Assembly: GCA_963742925.1 (NCBI GenBank)
Contig: CAVUNV010000004.1
Location: 124,001 to 188,000 of the forward strand
Direction of reading: 5' to 3'
From: PALSA-612 sp963742925
GTDB taxonomy: Bacteria; Actinomycetota; Thermoleophilia; Gaiellales; Gaiellaceae
DNA: 64,000 nucleotides
Shown here: piece after piece, positions 8,620-17,778 of the stretch
Numbering within the stretch: the stretch's first letter is position 1
How the letters are laid out: every line of letters starts with the position of its first letter
The notes under the pieces: generated by a model
Seen by the model: only the letters and a program-made list of their open reading frames with translations
What the model was told of the DNA's origin: nothing
Database searches by the model: none
Program-made: the position numbers and the translations under genes

Positions 8620-8757
8620 CTACTTGTTGCGCGAGGTCATGCGCCCGGCCAGCTCGCCGATGACGATCACGCCGATGATGATCAGCCCGACGATCAGCAT
8701 GCCGATCACGACGTCGCGGCCTTCGGTCTGGATGTCTGCGAGCGCGAGCGCGAGCAT
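8620..8757 (-). CDS. Small single-pass membrane protein (45 aa)
   Basis: A 45-residue ORF from ATG (8755-8757) to TAG (8620-8622), reading MLALALADIQTEGRDVVIGM, then a hydrophobic LIVGLIIIGVIVIG segment and a basic tail ending RMTSRNK. Codon use is that of real genes here. It begins 12 bp after the stop of the preceding hypothetical gene in the hemB-hemL operon direction. Function unknown. Confidence 0.6.
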   Translation of the reverse strand: MLALALADIQTEGRDVVIGMLIVGLIIIGVIVIGELAGRMTSRNK

Positions 8758-8769
8758 CAGAGCGGGACT

Positions 8770-9294
8770 CTAACCGACGCGCATCCGGTGCGCTGTGAGC
8801 GCGCGGTCGACCGCATCCTCACCGGCGGCGCCGTAGGCGAGCGCGAGCAGCGGACCCGGGTCGCCGCCGATCCGGAGGGCGTCGCGAGCCGCGTCGAGCC
8901 GCCCCTCGCCGAGCAGTGCGGCGCTGGCCGCCCACGCCGGCCCGTCCGCGTCGATCCCGCCCGCGCGGAGCTGCGCGCAGAGCGAGATCAGCTCGGCGAG
9001 GTCGGAGACGGCGCCGACCTCGTGGAACGAGGCGATGCGAACGAGACCGTGCGCGTACAGGTAGTCGCCGAGCAGAAGCGCGTTGTGGTGGTCGGAGGCC
9101 GTGAACAGCCGCGGCGTTCCGTAGTGGAGCAGGTAGCCCTCGTAGATCGTCTCCAGCCCCAGTGCGAAACGCTCCTCGCCGAGCGACGAGAAGACGGGCT
9201 CGAGCGGCCGCTCCTCCGGCGGCAGCAGCGCCTGCGCCCAGAGCGGGCTCTCGAGCGACGCCTCCTCGGCGATCGTGTCCCAGAGGGTCGTCAT
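8770..9294 (-). CDS. Uncharacterised protein co-transcribed with hemL
   Basis: 174 aa, Ala/Leu-rich and predicted helical, with no signal peptide. The segment SDHHNALLLGDYLYAHGLVR faintly recalls the LLxGDYLxA segment of polyprenyl synthases, but Asp-rich catalytic motifs are absent, so no such activity is claimed. Its ATG overlaps the hemL stop by 4 bp, which suggests translational coupling and a link to tetrapyrrole or heme metabolism by context only. Confidence 0.7.
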   Translation of the reverse strand: MTTLWDTIAEEASLESPLWAQALLPPEERPLEPVFSSLGEERFALGLETIYEGYLLHYGTPRLFTASDHHNALLLGDYLYAHGLVRIASFHEVGAVSDLAELISLCAQLRAGGIDADGPAWAASAALLGEGRLDAARDALRIGGDPGPLLALAYGAAGEDAVDRALTAHRMRVG

Positions 9295-10577
9295 GCCGAG
9301 AGGAGCTCGCCGACGGCTGCCACGGTGCGGTCGATCTCATCGTCGCCGTGCGCGAGCGAGACGAACATCGCCTCGAACTGCGACGGCGCCACGTAGATCC
9401 CACGGCCGAGCAGGTGCCGGAAGAGGTCGCCGTACCCGTCGGTGTCGCAGCGCTCGGCGTCGTCGAACCGGCGCACAGGCGCCTCCGACATGAACAGCGT
9501 CAGCATCGCGCCGACGCGCTGGACGCGGCCGAGCCCACCGAGCGACTGGGCCAGCCCGTCCTCGAGTCGCGCGCCGCGACGCTCGAGCCCCTCGTACACC
9601 GCGGGGTCGCGCAGCCGCCGGAGCACGGAGAGCCCGGCGGCCGTCGCCAGCGGGTTCCCGGACAGCGTGCCGGCCTGGTAGACGTCGCCGACCGGCGCCA
9701 GGCGCTCCATCAGCTCGGCACGGCCGCCGAAGGCCGCGAGCGGGAGGCCTCCGCCGACGATCTTGCCGAGGATCGTCAGGTCCGGCAGCACGCCGTAGAG
9801 CTCCTGCGCGCCGCCGCGGCCGACGCGGAACCCGGTGATCACCTCGTCGAAGACGAGCAGGGCGCCGGACGCGTCGCAGAGCGCGCGCAGCGCCTCGAGA
9901 AAGCCTGGCTCGGGTGGGACGACGCCCATGTTCCCGGCGATGGGCTCGACGAGGATGCAGGCGAGGCCCTCGCCGTACCGGGCGACGGCGGCGGCGGTCG
10001 CGTCGGCGTCGTTGTAGGGACAGACGATCGTGTCGGCGGCGACTGCCGGAGGAACGCCCGGAGTCGACGGGATGCCGAGCGTTGCGACGCCCGAGCCCGC
10101 GCTCGCGAGCAACGAGTCGACGTGGCCGTGGTAGCAGCCGGCGAACTTCAGGATCCGGTCGCGCCGCGTCGCCGCCCGGGCGAGCCGGATCGTCGACATC
10201 GCCGCCTCGGTGCCGGACGAGACGAGCCGCACCATCTCGACGGACGGAACGGCGGCAACGATCTCGGCCGCAAGATCGACCTCGGCCTCGGTGGGAGCGC
10301 CGAACGAGGTGCCGTCGGCGGCCGCCCGCGTCACCGCTTCGACCGTCTCGGGGTCGGCGTGGCCGAAGAGCAGCGGCCCCCAGGACATGACCCAGTCGAC
10401 GTAGCGGTTGCCCTCGACGTCCTCGAGATACGCGCCCTCGCCGCGGCGCGCGAACACCGGCTCGTCGAGGCCGACGGCCCGCATCGCCCGCACCGGCGAG
10501 TTGACGCCGCCCGGGATCAGCGCTGTCGCGCGGCGCCACAGATCGGAGCCAGCCGACCGACCGGCAGCCGAGGTCAG
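9291..10577 (-). CDS. hemL: Glutamate-1-semialdehyde 2,1-aminomutase
   Basis: PLP enzyme converting glutamate-1-semialdehyde to 5-aminolevulinate. It has the expected order of motifs: IPGGVNSPVRA near the N-terminus, SSGTEAAMSTIRLAR, KFAGCYHGHVDSLL, VFDEVITGFR and the PLP-lysine segment ILGKIVGGGLP. The conserved N-terminus lies upstream of the first ATG (10493), so the true start is a non-ATG codon. A CTG at 10575-10577 overlapping the hemB stop is the most economical choice but is not certain. It follows hemB directly, so C5-pathway tetrapyrrole genes are clustered. Confidence 0.9.
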   Translation of the reverse strand: MTSAAGRSAGSDLWRRATALIPGGVNSPVRAMRAVGLDEPVFARRGEGAYLEDVEGNRYVDWVMSWGPLLFGHADPETVEAVTRAAADGTSFGAPTEAEVDLAAEIVAAVPSVEMVRLVSSGTEAAMSTIRLARAATRRDRILKFAGCYHGHVDSLLASAGSGVATLGIPSTPGVPPAVAADTIVCPYNDADATAAAVARYGEGLACILVEPIAGNMGVVPPEPGFLEALRALCDASGALLVFDEVITGFRVGRGGAQELYGVLPDLTILGKIVGGGLPLAAFGGRAELMERLAPVGDVYQAGTLSGNPLATAAGLSVLRRLRDPAVYEGLERRGARLEDGLAQSLGGLGRVQRVGAMLTLFMSEAPVRRFDDAERCDTDGYGDLFRHLLGRGIYVAPSQFEAMFVSLAHGDDEIDRTVAAVGELLSA

Positions 10578-11537
10578 AGCCAGGACGCGAGCTCCCCGGC
10601 CCAGTACGTGATCACGATGTCGGCTCCGGCGCGCTTGATCGCGGTCAGCGACTCGAGCGCCGCCTGCCGCTCGTCGAGCCAGCCCCGCGCCGCCGCCGCC
10701 TTGACCATGGCGTACTCACCGGAGACGCTGTAGGCGGCGACTGGCACGTCGAAGCGCTCGCGCACGGCGCGAATCACGTCGAGGTAGGGAAGCGCCGGCT
10801 TGACCATGATCACGTCGGCCCCCTCGGCGAGGTCGAGCTCGCACTCGCGCAGCGCTTCCCGCACGTTGGCGGGATCCATCTGGTAGCCGCGCCGGTCGCC
10901 GAAGGCCGGCGCCGAGTCGGCCGCGTCCCGGAACGGGCCGTAGAAAGCGGATGCGTACTTGGCCGAGTAGGCCACGATCGGTGTCTGCTGGAAGCCGGAC
11001 TCGTCGAGCGCGTGGCGGATCGCGCCCACGCGGCCGTCCATCATGTCGCTCGGACAGACGGCGTCCGCGCCGGCGTCCGCATGACTGACTGCCGTGCGCG
11101 CGAGCAGCTCGAGCGTCGCGTCGTTGTCGACCTCGCCGCCGGCCAGCACGCCGCAGTGACCGTGCGTCCGTGTACTCGCAGAGACAGACGTCGGTGAGCA
11201 GCAGCAGCTCCGGGAACCGCTCGCGGAGCGCGCGCAGCGCCTGCTGGACGATGCCGTCGTCGGCCCAGGCACCGGAGCCCTCGTCGTCCTTGGCCCCGGG
11301 GATGCCGAACAGGATCACGCCCGGGACGCCGGCGGCGGCGAGGATGTCAACCTCGCGCACGAGCGCCTCGACCGTGTGTCGGCTCATCGCGGGAAGCGCC
11401 TCGTTCGGCAGCGCCTCCGTCGCGACGAAGTACGGCATCACGACGTCCGCGAGGTCGAGGCGCGTCTCGCCGACGAGCGCGCGCAGCGCACCGGTGCGGC
11501 GCAGGCGCCGGAGACGGGTGGCGGGAAAGGCGCTCAT
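10574..11537 (-). CDS. hemB: Delta-aminolevulinic acid dehydratase (one frame break)
   Basis: Porphobilinogen synthase: condenses two 5-aminolevulinates. The metal-binding region should read DVCLCEYTDHGHCGVL, but an extra G near 11152-11160 (after the codon for TD) shifts the frame; both halves are otherwise intact. The active-site Lys regions VAYSAKYASAFYGPFR and MVKPALPYLD are present, as is SGEYAMVKAAA near the end. The Cys-rich metal site implies a Zn-type enzyme. Removing one base gives about 320 aa, normal length. The break is judged a sequence error. Confidence 0.88.
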
Positions 11538-11565
11538 CCTCGAAGAGTACGCGGCGCCGCGAGGA

Positions 11566-12846
11566 TCAGAGCACTTGCGTCGGCTCGTCCGGCGGGATCG
11601 GCTCGCCGGGAGCGGTACCGGCGTCGGCGGGCTCCGGGGTCGGAGCGGGCGCGACGACCGCAGCCGACGACGCCCCGGGCGTAACCGGTTCGATCTCCAC
11701 CTCGACCGGTACGAGCCCGGCTGCGCCCGCAGGCCACGGTTCCAGCGCCACGCGTTCGGCGAAGAACTCCCACGCCGCCCGGCCGGCGGCGAGGAACGGC
11801 AGCGCGACGAGCACGCCGACGAACCCGTAGATCGCCCCGCCGGCGAGCAGCCCGAAGATGATCAGGAGCGGATGGAGCCGCAGGGCGCCCCCCATCACGT
11901 TCGGCACGACGACGTGCCCCTCGATCTGATGGATGAACAGGAACAGGGCCACCACCCAGACGGCCGAGAGCGGGTGCACGACGAGCGCGTACACCACCGG
12001 CGGCACCGCGCCGAGGATCGGGCCGAGATACGGGATCAGCTCGGTGATCGCCGCGAACGCGCCGAAGAGCAGCGCGTAGTGGTTCGCGCCCGGCACGAGG
12101 CCGGTCACCCCGAACACCCACATGCCGACACCGGCGCTCGTGCCGATGATCAGCGAGACGATCAGCTGTCCTTTCACGTACCCGACGACGGCCTGGCTCA
12201 TCCGGGGAACGAGCGGCGTCGACCCGGATCGGGGTGGGAATCGCCCGTCGATCGAGCGCGTGATCTTCGGCATTCCTAAGAGCATGTAGATCGAGATCAC
12301 GAGGATCAGGACGAGGTCGAAGACGAGCCGTCCCACCGAGATCGCCGCGCCTTCGAGGAACGTGACGATCTTGTGCGTGTACTTGCCGACGTCCTTCTTG
12401 CGAATGCTGTTCACGAGGTCGTGGCCGCGCTTCTGGATATGGATCCCGCTCAGGCTGTGGGTGTCCAGCCAGTGCTGCAGCCGGTCGACGTCCCGGTCGG
12501 CGTCGGTCTGGTGAGCGGGCGCGTGCACCTTCGTGAAGTAGTCGTCGAAGCGGTTCGCCGCACGCTTCGACTGCGTGACCACGATCGTCCCGGCGAGGGC
12601 CAGGGCCGCGATGACGACGAGCACGACGACGATGTAGACGACCGCGACCGCGAATCCGCGGGGCAGTCGAGCGACGTGGAACGCCCTCACGATCGGATCG
12701 AAGAACAGCGCGATCAGCATCGCGATGATGAACAGGAAGATGACGTGCTTGACCGCGCCCGCGACCACCCAGACGAAGAGCAGGAGCAGCGGCAGGCCGA
12801 CGAGCTGGATCCAGCGCGGGATCAGGATCTTGGGCCCGTCGGGCAT
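11566..12846 (-). CDS. AI-2E family transporter-like permease
   Basis: 426 aa, with about seven to eight membrane helices in the order typical of the YdiK/TqsA (AI-2E exporter) family. There are two N-terminal helices, a soluble insert (about residues 85-170), then the membrane core with PYLGPILGAVPPVV and the signature HQIEGHVVVPNVMGGALRLHP, written here only in part. A Pro/Ala-rich cytoplasmic tail follows. The ATG at 12844-12846 is chosen because the hydrophobic first helix begins soon after. Substrate unknown; family members export AI-2 or act as Na+/H+ antiporters. It lies divergent from the LytM-like gene. Confidence 0.85.
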   Translation of the reverse strand: MPDGPKILIPRWIQLVGLPLLLLFVWVVAGAVKHVIFLFIIAMLIALFFDPIVRAFHVARLPRGFAVAVVYIVVVLVVIAALALAGTIVVTQSKRAANRFDDYFTKVHAPAHQTDADRDVDRLQHWLDTHSLSGIHIQKRGHDLVNSIRKKDVGKYTHKIVTFLEGAAISVGRLVFDLVLILVISIYMLLGMPKITRSIDGRFPPRSGSTPLVPRMSQAVVGYVKGQLIVSLIIGTSAGVGMWVFGVTGLVPGANHYALLFGAFAAITELIPYLGPILGAVPPVVYALVVHPLSAVWVVALFLFIHQIEGHVVVPNVMGGALRLHPLLIIFGLLAGGAIYGFVGVLVALPFLAAGRAAWEFFAERVALEPWPAGAAGLVPVEVEIEPVTPGASSAAVVAPAPTPEPADAGTAPGEPIPPDEPTQVL

Positions 12847-12939
12847 GCGCGACCATCGTAACGTGGCCCCCGTACGCCGCCAGACCCCGGCACCCGGCGC
12901 CGCCGCCTCGTCTGGAACTCCACCGTCCACTGCGCTACC

Positions 12940-13725
12940 GTGCTCAAGGTGCCCTCTCACCGCGCCACCCGGCGTCCCGTGCGTGCACGCCGGCGCCGGG
13001 CGAAGCTCTCGAGACGCGGCGGGCGCCTCGCAGTGCTGGGGCTCGTCGGCCTGGCGATCTTCGTCGTCCTGCTCGTCGCCGCGTTCAACTCTTCCGCCCC
13101 CGCGTTCCAGGACTCGCTCCCGAAGGGAAGCACGGCGAACCCGAACGGCCCGCCGATCGCGCAGATCGTGGCCACCGACGGCTCGCTCCACATCCAGCTG
13201 CCGATCTCTCAGAGCGCGGTGACCGCGCTCGGCTACCACGGCACCGACGGGAGCTCGATGCCGCTGCAGCCGGTCGGCCGCCAGGCGAACGAGGGGATCC
13301 TGACGCGGATGGCACACTGGCTGTTCGGAGGCGGCGGCCAGGGGCCGACCTACTACGAGCTCGGGGGCGGGAAGGGGCCCGGCACCGCGGCACTGGACGT
13401 CGGCGCGGTCGCCGGGACCGACGTCTACTCGCCGGTCGACGGCACGGTCGTCTCGATCGGGCCCTTCGTGCTGAACGGGAAGAATTACGGAAACACGCTC
13501 GAGATCCAGCCCTCGCAGGAAGCCTCGGCCGTCGTCGTCGTCACCCGGCTGCGTGCCGACCCGTCGCTGACCGTCGGTCAGCCGGTCACGGCGGGCACCT
13601 CCAAGATCGGCGTCCTGATCGACCTCTCGTCGGTCGAGAAGCAGACGCTGGCGAGCGTGACCCACGACGCCGGGAACCACGTGACGATCGAGGTCGACCC
13701 CGCGCCCACCCTGCCCGTTCGCTAG
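12940..13725 (+). CDS. Membrane-anchored degenerate LytM/M23-like protein
   Basis: 261 aa from GTG. A basic N-terminus and one membrane segment (about residues 30-48) are followed by an extracytoplasmic domain. The segment GTAALDVGAVAGTDVYSPVD with DGTVVSIG matches the core strand-turn of M23 peptidases, but the zinc ligands are missing: the first His is not present and no HxH follows. It is therefore probably non-catalytic, like EnvC/NlpD-type activators. A second GTG at 12949 is an alternative start. The ymdB-like gene follows after 17 bp. Confidence 0.7.
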   Translation: MLKVPSHRATRRPVRARRRRAKLSRRGGRLAVLGLVGLAIFVVLLVAAFNSSAPAFQDSLPKGSTANPNGPPIAQIVATDGSLHIQLPISQSAVTALGYHGTDGSSMPLQPVGRQANEGILTRMAHWLFGGGGQGPTYYELGGGKGPGTAALDVGAVAGTDVYSPVDGTVVSIGPFVLNGKNYGNTLEIQPSQEASAVVVVTRLRADPSLTVGQPVTAGTSKIGVLIDLSSVEKQTLASVTHDAGNHVTIEVDPAPTLPVR

Positions 13726-13742
13726 ACGGGCGGGCCGCTTCC

Positions 13743-14522
13743 GTGAAGATCCTCTTCGTCGCCGACGTGTTCGGGCCCGCCGGGTCGCGTGCCGTTCAGG
13801 AGCGGCTGCCGGGCCTGCGCGAGGAGCTGGCGATCGACTTCTGCATCGTGAACGGCGAGAACGCGGCCGACGGGCGCGGGATCACACCGAAGCTCGCCGA
13901 CCGGCTGCTGGCGGCCGGGGCCGACGTGGTCACGCTCGGCAACCACACCTGGGCGCGCAGTGAGATCTGGCCCTACCTGGACGCGTCGGAGCGGGTCATC
14001 CGCCCCGCGAACCTCGGCGCGGGCCGTCCGGGACGCGGGCTGGCGGTCGCAGCCGCAGCCGACGGGACACCGGTGGCGGTGCTGAACCTCATGGGCTGGC
14101 TCTTTCTGGACGTGCCCGTCACGCCGTTCGAGGTGCTGGACGAGGTCGTCGACGAGGCGAGGCAGCGGGCAGCGGTCGTCGTCGTCGACTTCCACGCGGA
14201 GGCGACGAGCGAGAAGATCGCCGTGGCCCGGATCCTCGACGGCCGTGTCACAGCGGTGCTCGGGACGCACACGCACGTCCAGACGAACGACGCGCGGGTG
14301 CTCCCCGGCGGCACGGCCGCGATCACCGACGCGGGCATGACCGGGCCGCACGATTCGGTGATCGGCGTGCAGGCCGACCTCGCGATCCGCCGCATGCGCA
14401 CGGGCATGCCGGTCCGCTTCCAGCCCGCGACCGGCGACGTGCGGATCGAGGGCGCGCTCGTCGAGTGCGGCGCGGACGGCCGGGCGACGAGCTGCAGCGC
14501 CGTCCGCGTGTCAGTTCCGTGA
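13743..14522 (+). CDS. YmdB/TIGR00282-type metallophosphoesterase
   Basis: Calcineurin-like phosphoesterase, 259 aa, of the YmdB family, whose members hydrolyse 2',3'-cyclic nucleotides. The dimetal ligands are visible in order: FVADVFG, NGENAADGRGIT, LGNHTWAR, VDFHAEATSEK and LGTHTHVQTND, and the family-specific DAGMTGPHDSVIGV region is intact. Start GTG at 13743. It lies in a plus-strand pair with the LytM-like gene and ends at a repeat and hairpin shared with the convergent glycosyltransferase. Confidence 0.88.
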   Translation: MKILFVADVFGPAGSRAVQERLPGLREELAIDFCIVNGENAADGRGITPKLADRLLAAGADVVTLGNHTWARSEIWPYLDASERVIRPANLGAGRPGRGLAVAAAADGTPVAVLNLMGWLFLDVPVTPFEVLDEVVDEARQRAAVVVVDFHAEATSEKIAVARILDGRVTAVLGTHTHVQTNDARVLPGGTAAITDAGMTGPHDSVIGVQADLAIRRMRTGMPVRFQPATGDVRIEGALVECGADGRATSCSAVRVSVP

Positions 14523-14558
14523 CGCTTCTGCGCGACTCACGTTTCAGGGACTGTCCCC
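14519..14558. repeat. GGGACTGTCCC repeat family B, copy 1
   Basis: 40 bp starting in the last codon of ymdB. It aligns without gaps to 19455-19494, with 33 of 40 bases identical, both ending in CAGGGACTGTCCCC (GGGAC-T-GTCCC is itself a small palindrome). Related shorter forms occur near 62817-62851 and 62938-62955. The pattern resembles REP-type palindromes mobilised by RAYT transposases, although no such gene is in the window. Confidence 0.75.
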
Positions 14559-14560
14559 TC

Positions 14561-14584
14561 GCCGAGGCACCACGGTGCCTCGGC
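14561..14584. terminator. Bidirectional terminator-like hairpin
   Basis: A perfect inverted repeat: GCCGAGGCACC (14561-14571), two bases, then GGTGCCTCGGC (14574-14584). It lies exactly between the convergent ymdB-like gene and the glycosyltransferase stop codon at 14585, so it can serve both. Confidence 0.7.
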
Positions 14585-15880
14585 CTAGGTGACGTTGTCG
14601 CGGGAAACACCCTGGCCCGCGGCAACTCTCCCCCGGACGCGGCCGGCTAGGACACGGCTCGGCCAGACGAGCAGGACGAGCAGGGCGACCAGGCCGAGGT
14701 CGCGGACGAGGACGAGCCAGGACGCGAGCGCGTCGAAGTGCAGCGCGAGCCGCCAGTAGCGGTACGGGAACCAGAGCTGCGTCAGCACGAGGCAGACGGC
14801 GAGCGCGGACCCCGCGGCGAGGCCGCGGCGGCCCCGGACGAGCGCGACCAGCGGAACGAGCCAGATCAGGAACTGGGGCGACAGCACCTTCCCGAACACG
14901 ATGAAGGCGCAGACCGCTGCCGCGCAGGCCCGGAACAGCCGGCCGTGGTCGGCCGGCCCGCGCGCGAACCAGACCCAGACCGCCGCGACGGCGGCGACCT
15001 CGACTACGGCCTGCACGATCGCGAGCGCGTCCGGCAGGCGGCCGGCGAGATTCTGTGACCCGTGGCTCGAGACCATGGTGAGGTGCAAACCGGCGAGCTG
15101 GTGGAGCGCGAGCAGGAGGCCTGAGCCGAGCGTCTCGATCTGCAGTGGCCGCGACGTCTGCCGCAGGCTGCTCGCCCACACGCCGTGCGGGCTGAGCGCG
15201 ACGAACGGCAGCACGCAGACGGCGACGACCGCCGCCGCGACGCCGAGCGAGACGAGTGCGCGCCGCCGCCCGTGGCGTTTCCACACGTACGCGACGAAGA
15301 TCGGGAGCAGCGCGAGCGGATAGACCTTGGCGGCGATCCCGAGGCCGAGCGCGCCGAGCGCGAGCCGATCGCGGCCGCTCACGAGCGCAGCGACGGCCGC
15401 CGCGACGAGCGCCGCCGGCCAGAGATCGAAGCGGGTCAGCACGACGGAGCCGAGCGCCAGCGGAGCGAGGGCCGCGAGCGCGCACCCGCCCGTCAGCCTC
15501 GCCGGCCCGGCGCGGTCACGTACGAGCGTGACCGCGACGAGGGCGACCGTCGCGGCGCCGCAGATCGCCATCAGCAGGCCGAAGATGCGGTCGTAGGAGC
15601 TCCGCGAGGCGCCCGTGGAGACGATCAGCGAGGGCAGCACGAAGGTGGGCAGCGCGGCCGGCGGGTACTCGACGGTGAAGTCGTCGTACGGCACGTGCCC
15701 GTCGACGATCGCGTCGCCGTAGCGCTGGTAGACCGGCGTGTCGATGATGTGGTTGTGCGCATAGAAGCCGTGGTGGACGACCGACCAGGCAGCCGCGAAG
15801 ACCGCGGCGGCCACGATCGCAACCAGGGCCGCGCGGCCCCGGTCAGCCCGCGGTGACCAGCTCGCCGGACGGGCGTCCAC
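14585..15880 (-). CDS. GT87-like polyprenol-phosphate mannosyl/glucosyltransferase
   Basis: 431 aa integral membrane protein with about ten helices and the DUF2029/GT87 pattern. An acidic extracytoplasmic loop after helix 1 (DTPVYQRYGDAIVDGHVPYD) is followed by DFTVEYPPAALP, then TRFDLWPA and KVYPLALLP. Members transfer sugars from polyprenyl phosphate to envelope glycans. The GTG start at 15878-15880 lies 38 bp inside the 3' end of the upstream glycosyltransferase, implying coupling. Sugar and acceptor unknown. Confidence 0.8.
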   Translation of the reverse strand: MDARPASWSPRADRGRAALVAIVAAAVFAAAWSVVHHGFYAHNHIIDTPVYQRYGDAIVDGHVPYDDFTVEYPPAALPTFVLPSLIVSTGASRSSYDRIFGLLMAICGAATVALVAVTLVRDRAGPARLTGGCALAALAPLALGSVVLTRFDLWPAALVAAAVAALVSGRDRLALGALGLGIAAKVYPLALLPIFVAYVWKRHGRRRALVSLGVAAAVVAVCVLPFVALSPHGVWASSLRQTSRPLQIETLGSGLLLALHQLAGLHLTMVSSHGSQNLAGRLPDALAIVQAVVEVAAVAAVWVWFARGPADHGRLFRACAAAVCAFIVFGKVLSPQFLIWLVPLVALVRGRRGLAAGSALAVCLVLTQLWFPYRYWRLALHFDALASWLVLVRDLGLVALLVLLVWPSRVLAGRVRGRVAAGQGVSRDNVT

Positions 15881-17618
15881 AGGGCTCCGTTGCCTCCGTC
15901 GGCGCGGGCGCAGCGGCCGGTGAGAGGACGGCGAAGACGACGAACGGGAAGAACCAGACGAGGTACGCGTAGAACCAGTGCGTGAGCACGAGCTCGAAGC
16001 CCATCAGCAGCGCCGCGGTGAAAGCGGCGAGCTGAAGCGGGGACTTGCGCCTCGGCACGAACGCGACCAGCAGGGAACCTAGGACGAGGATGCCCTGCAG
16101 CACGTACTGGAGCAGGTGGAGATCGGGCAGGCCGGCGTGGTACTGCCGCCAGTCCCAGAGCGAGAACGGCGAGGCGCGGGAGATCTGGTGCGGGATCGTC
16201 CGGTCGTAGAAGACGCGGGCGGCGTGCAGCGGATTCGGGTCGAGCAGCAGGATCGAGAAGACGGCAATCGTTGCCACGGCGAACCCGGCAGCGTAGGCGA
16301 GGATGTTCCGTGGACGACGGGCGTCCGGGTAGGTCGCCCACAGGGGTACGAGCAGGAGCGGCGCGAACTTCGTCCAGCTTGCGAGAGCGCTGAACACGCC
16401 CCGCGCCGGCGCCGAGGTCGAGAGCCAGAAGCCGAAGATCAGCAGTACCGGCTGGATCGCGTCGTTCGTGTTCGAGCTCGACACGTATTGCGTGAACGGG
16501 TACGCCGCCCAGGCGAACGCGAGCGTGGCAGCGAGCCGCCGGCCGCCGAAGCGGAACCCGACGAGCGCCAGCCCGATCATGGCGAGCACGTCGAACAGGA
16601 TCGACGTGAAGCGCGCCGCGTCCAGGTCGTCGCCCTTCCCTTTCCACCCGATCGCCGCGTAACCGGGCAGGTAGGCCTCGTAGGCGACCGGACCGTACGT
16701 GTCGCCGTTCGCGTCGGCCGACTCGCAGCGCCCGTTCGCCTGGATCCGATACGTCTGCCGCCCGTCGCGGTCGGCCGGTGCACACGGCTTGCCGGTTTCG
16801 ACGGGAAAGTGCCCCCAGGGCGACTGGCCGCTCGAGATCCGCTGCGCGCCGATCACGCCCGAATAGCCCACGTCGATCACGTTCGAGTCGCTCAGGTTGA
16901 GCCCGATCCGGAATCCGCCCGCGAACACGGTCGCTGCGGCGAGCACCCACACCGGCCAGACCGGTATCGACGCGGTCGCCGCCCGGCCGCGGATACCGAT
17001 CACGAGGCTGCGGACGATCAGGTAGACGAGCCCGGGGTAGATCAGCGGGACGCTCGTGAAGATCCTCCCCTTGTTGAAGAACCACAGCGAGACGGAGAAC
17101 GAGAGCAGCGCGAGCAGGTCGAGGTTGCGCAGCGACAGGGGCCGGCGTAGATCCGCGAGCCCGACCAGGAACACGGCGCAGAAGGCGAGCCAGATCGGCA
17201 GCGAGTTGATCTCTTTCCCGCCGAAGGCCCCCGGCTGGCCGCGGGCCATCGTCCATGCCACCTGCGGCCCGGTCCAGGCCTCCGTCACGACCCCGGTCAG
17301 GTCGTCGACACGGCCGGTCGCGATCTCGCCAGCGGGCCCTGACCAGACGTGCACCGTCCAGTCGGCGTAGCGCCACTGGAACTCCGCCTGCGTGACGAGG
17401 CTCGCCTTCGGATAGCGACCGACCCAGTCGTGCACCTTTCCGTGGGCAAGGAACCGCGCGACGACGTTGCTCTCGCTGCGATGCGGCTTGGCACGGTGAC
17501 TCGCCTTCAGCCCACCCAGCGGCGAGATCGGATTCGTCCCGGGTCCCGCAGCCGACCCGGCGGACGGAATGAGCAAGGAAGCGCCGATGACGACGGCGAC
17601 AAGCCGGGCCAGGCGCAT
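15843..17618 (-). CDS. Polytopic membrane glycosyltransferase-like protein with secreted N-terminal domain
   Basis: 591 aa. A signal peptide (RLARLVAVVIGASLLIPSAG) and an extracytoplasmic domain of about 110 residues precede ten or more membrane helices. The C-terminal half carries GT87/DUF2029-like features: YLPGYAAIGWKGKGDDLDAAR, WAAYPFTQYVSSSNTNDA and SWTKFAPLLLVP. The N-terminal segment (RYPKASLVTQAEFQWRYADW) resembles PepSY-like folds only weakly. The ATG at 17616-17618 is used because the signal peptide starts there. Overlap with the following GT87 gene suggests both act in one envelope polysaccharide or glycolipid pathway. Confidence 0.75.
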   Translation of the reverse strand: MRLARLVAVVIGASLLIPSAGSAAGPGTNPISPLGGLKASHRAKPHRSESNVVARFLAHGKVHDWVGRYPKASLVTQAEFQWRYADWTVHVWSGPAGEIATGRVDDLTGVVTEAWTGPQVAWTMARGQPGAFGGKEINSLPIWLAFCAVFLVGLADLRRPLSLRNLDLLALLSFSVSLWFFNKGRIFTSVPLIYPGLVYLIVRSLVIGIRGRAATASIPVWPVWVLAAATVFAGGFRIGLNLSDSNVIDVGYSGVIGAQRISSGQSPWGHFPVETGKPCAPADRDGRQTYRIQANGRCESADANGDTYGPVAYEAYLPGYAAIGWKGKGDDLDAARFTSILFDVLAMIGLALVGFRFGGRRLAATLAFAWAAYPFTQYVSSSNTNDAIQPVLLIFGFWLSTSAPARGVFSALASWTKFAPLLLVPLWATYPDARRPRNILAYAAGFAVATIAVFSILLLDPNPLHAARVFYDRTIPHQISRASPFSLWDWRQYHAGLPDLHLLQYVLQGILVLGSLLVAFVPRRKSPLQLAAFTAALLMGFELVLTHWFYAYLVWFFPFVVFAVLSPAAAPAPTEATEPCGRPSGELVTAG

Positions 17619-17668
17619 GGCGAGAGCGTAACCGGCGCCGGATTCGCTCACAGGCACACGCCTCCACT

Positions 17669-17771
17669 CGCCGCGGAGTCCGGGCTTGGCCCGGGCGGAG
17701 CTCAGACCGCGCGAGAGACGACCCCAAGGGGAAGGGGGCCCACGGGGGAAACCGGCCGTTTCCCCCGTGAA
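17669..17771. repeat. Dispersed element family A, copy 2
   Basis: About 103 bp between gtrA and the glycosyltransferase gene. It shares with copy 1 the CCGGGCTT-GGCCCGG arm, the GAAGGGGGCCCACGGGG flank and the 11-bp hairpin (17742-17752 / 17758-17768, loop 17753-17757). It begins 7 bp after the GtrA stop in the direction of transcription, so a terminator role is again plausible. Confidence 0.85.
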
Positions 17772-17778
17772 GGCGCGT

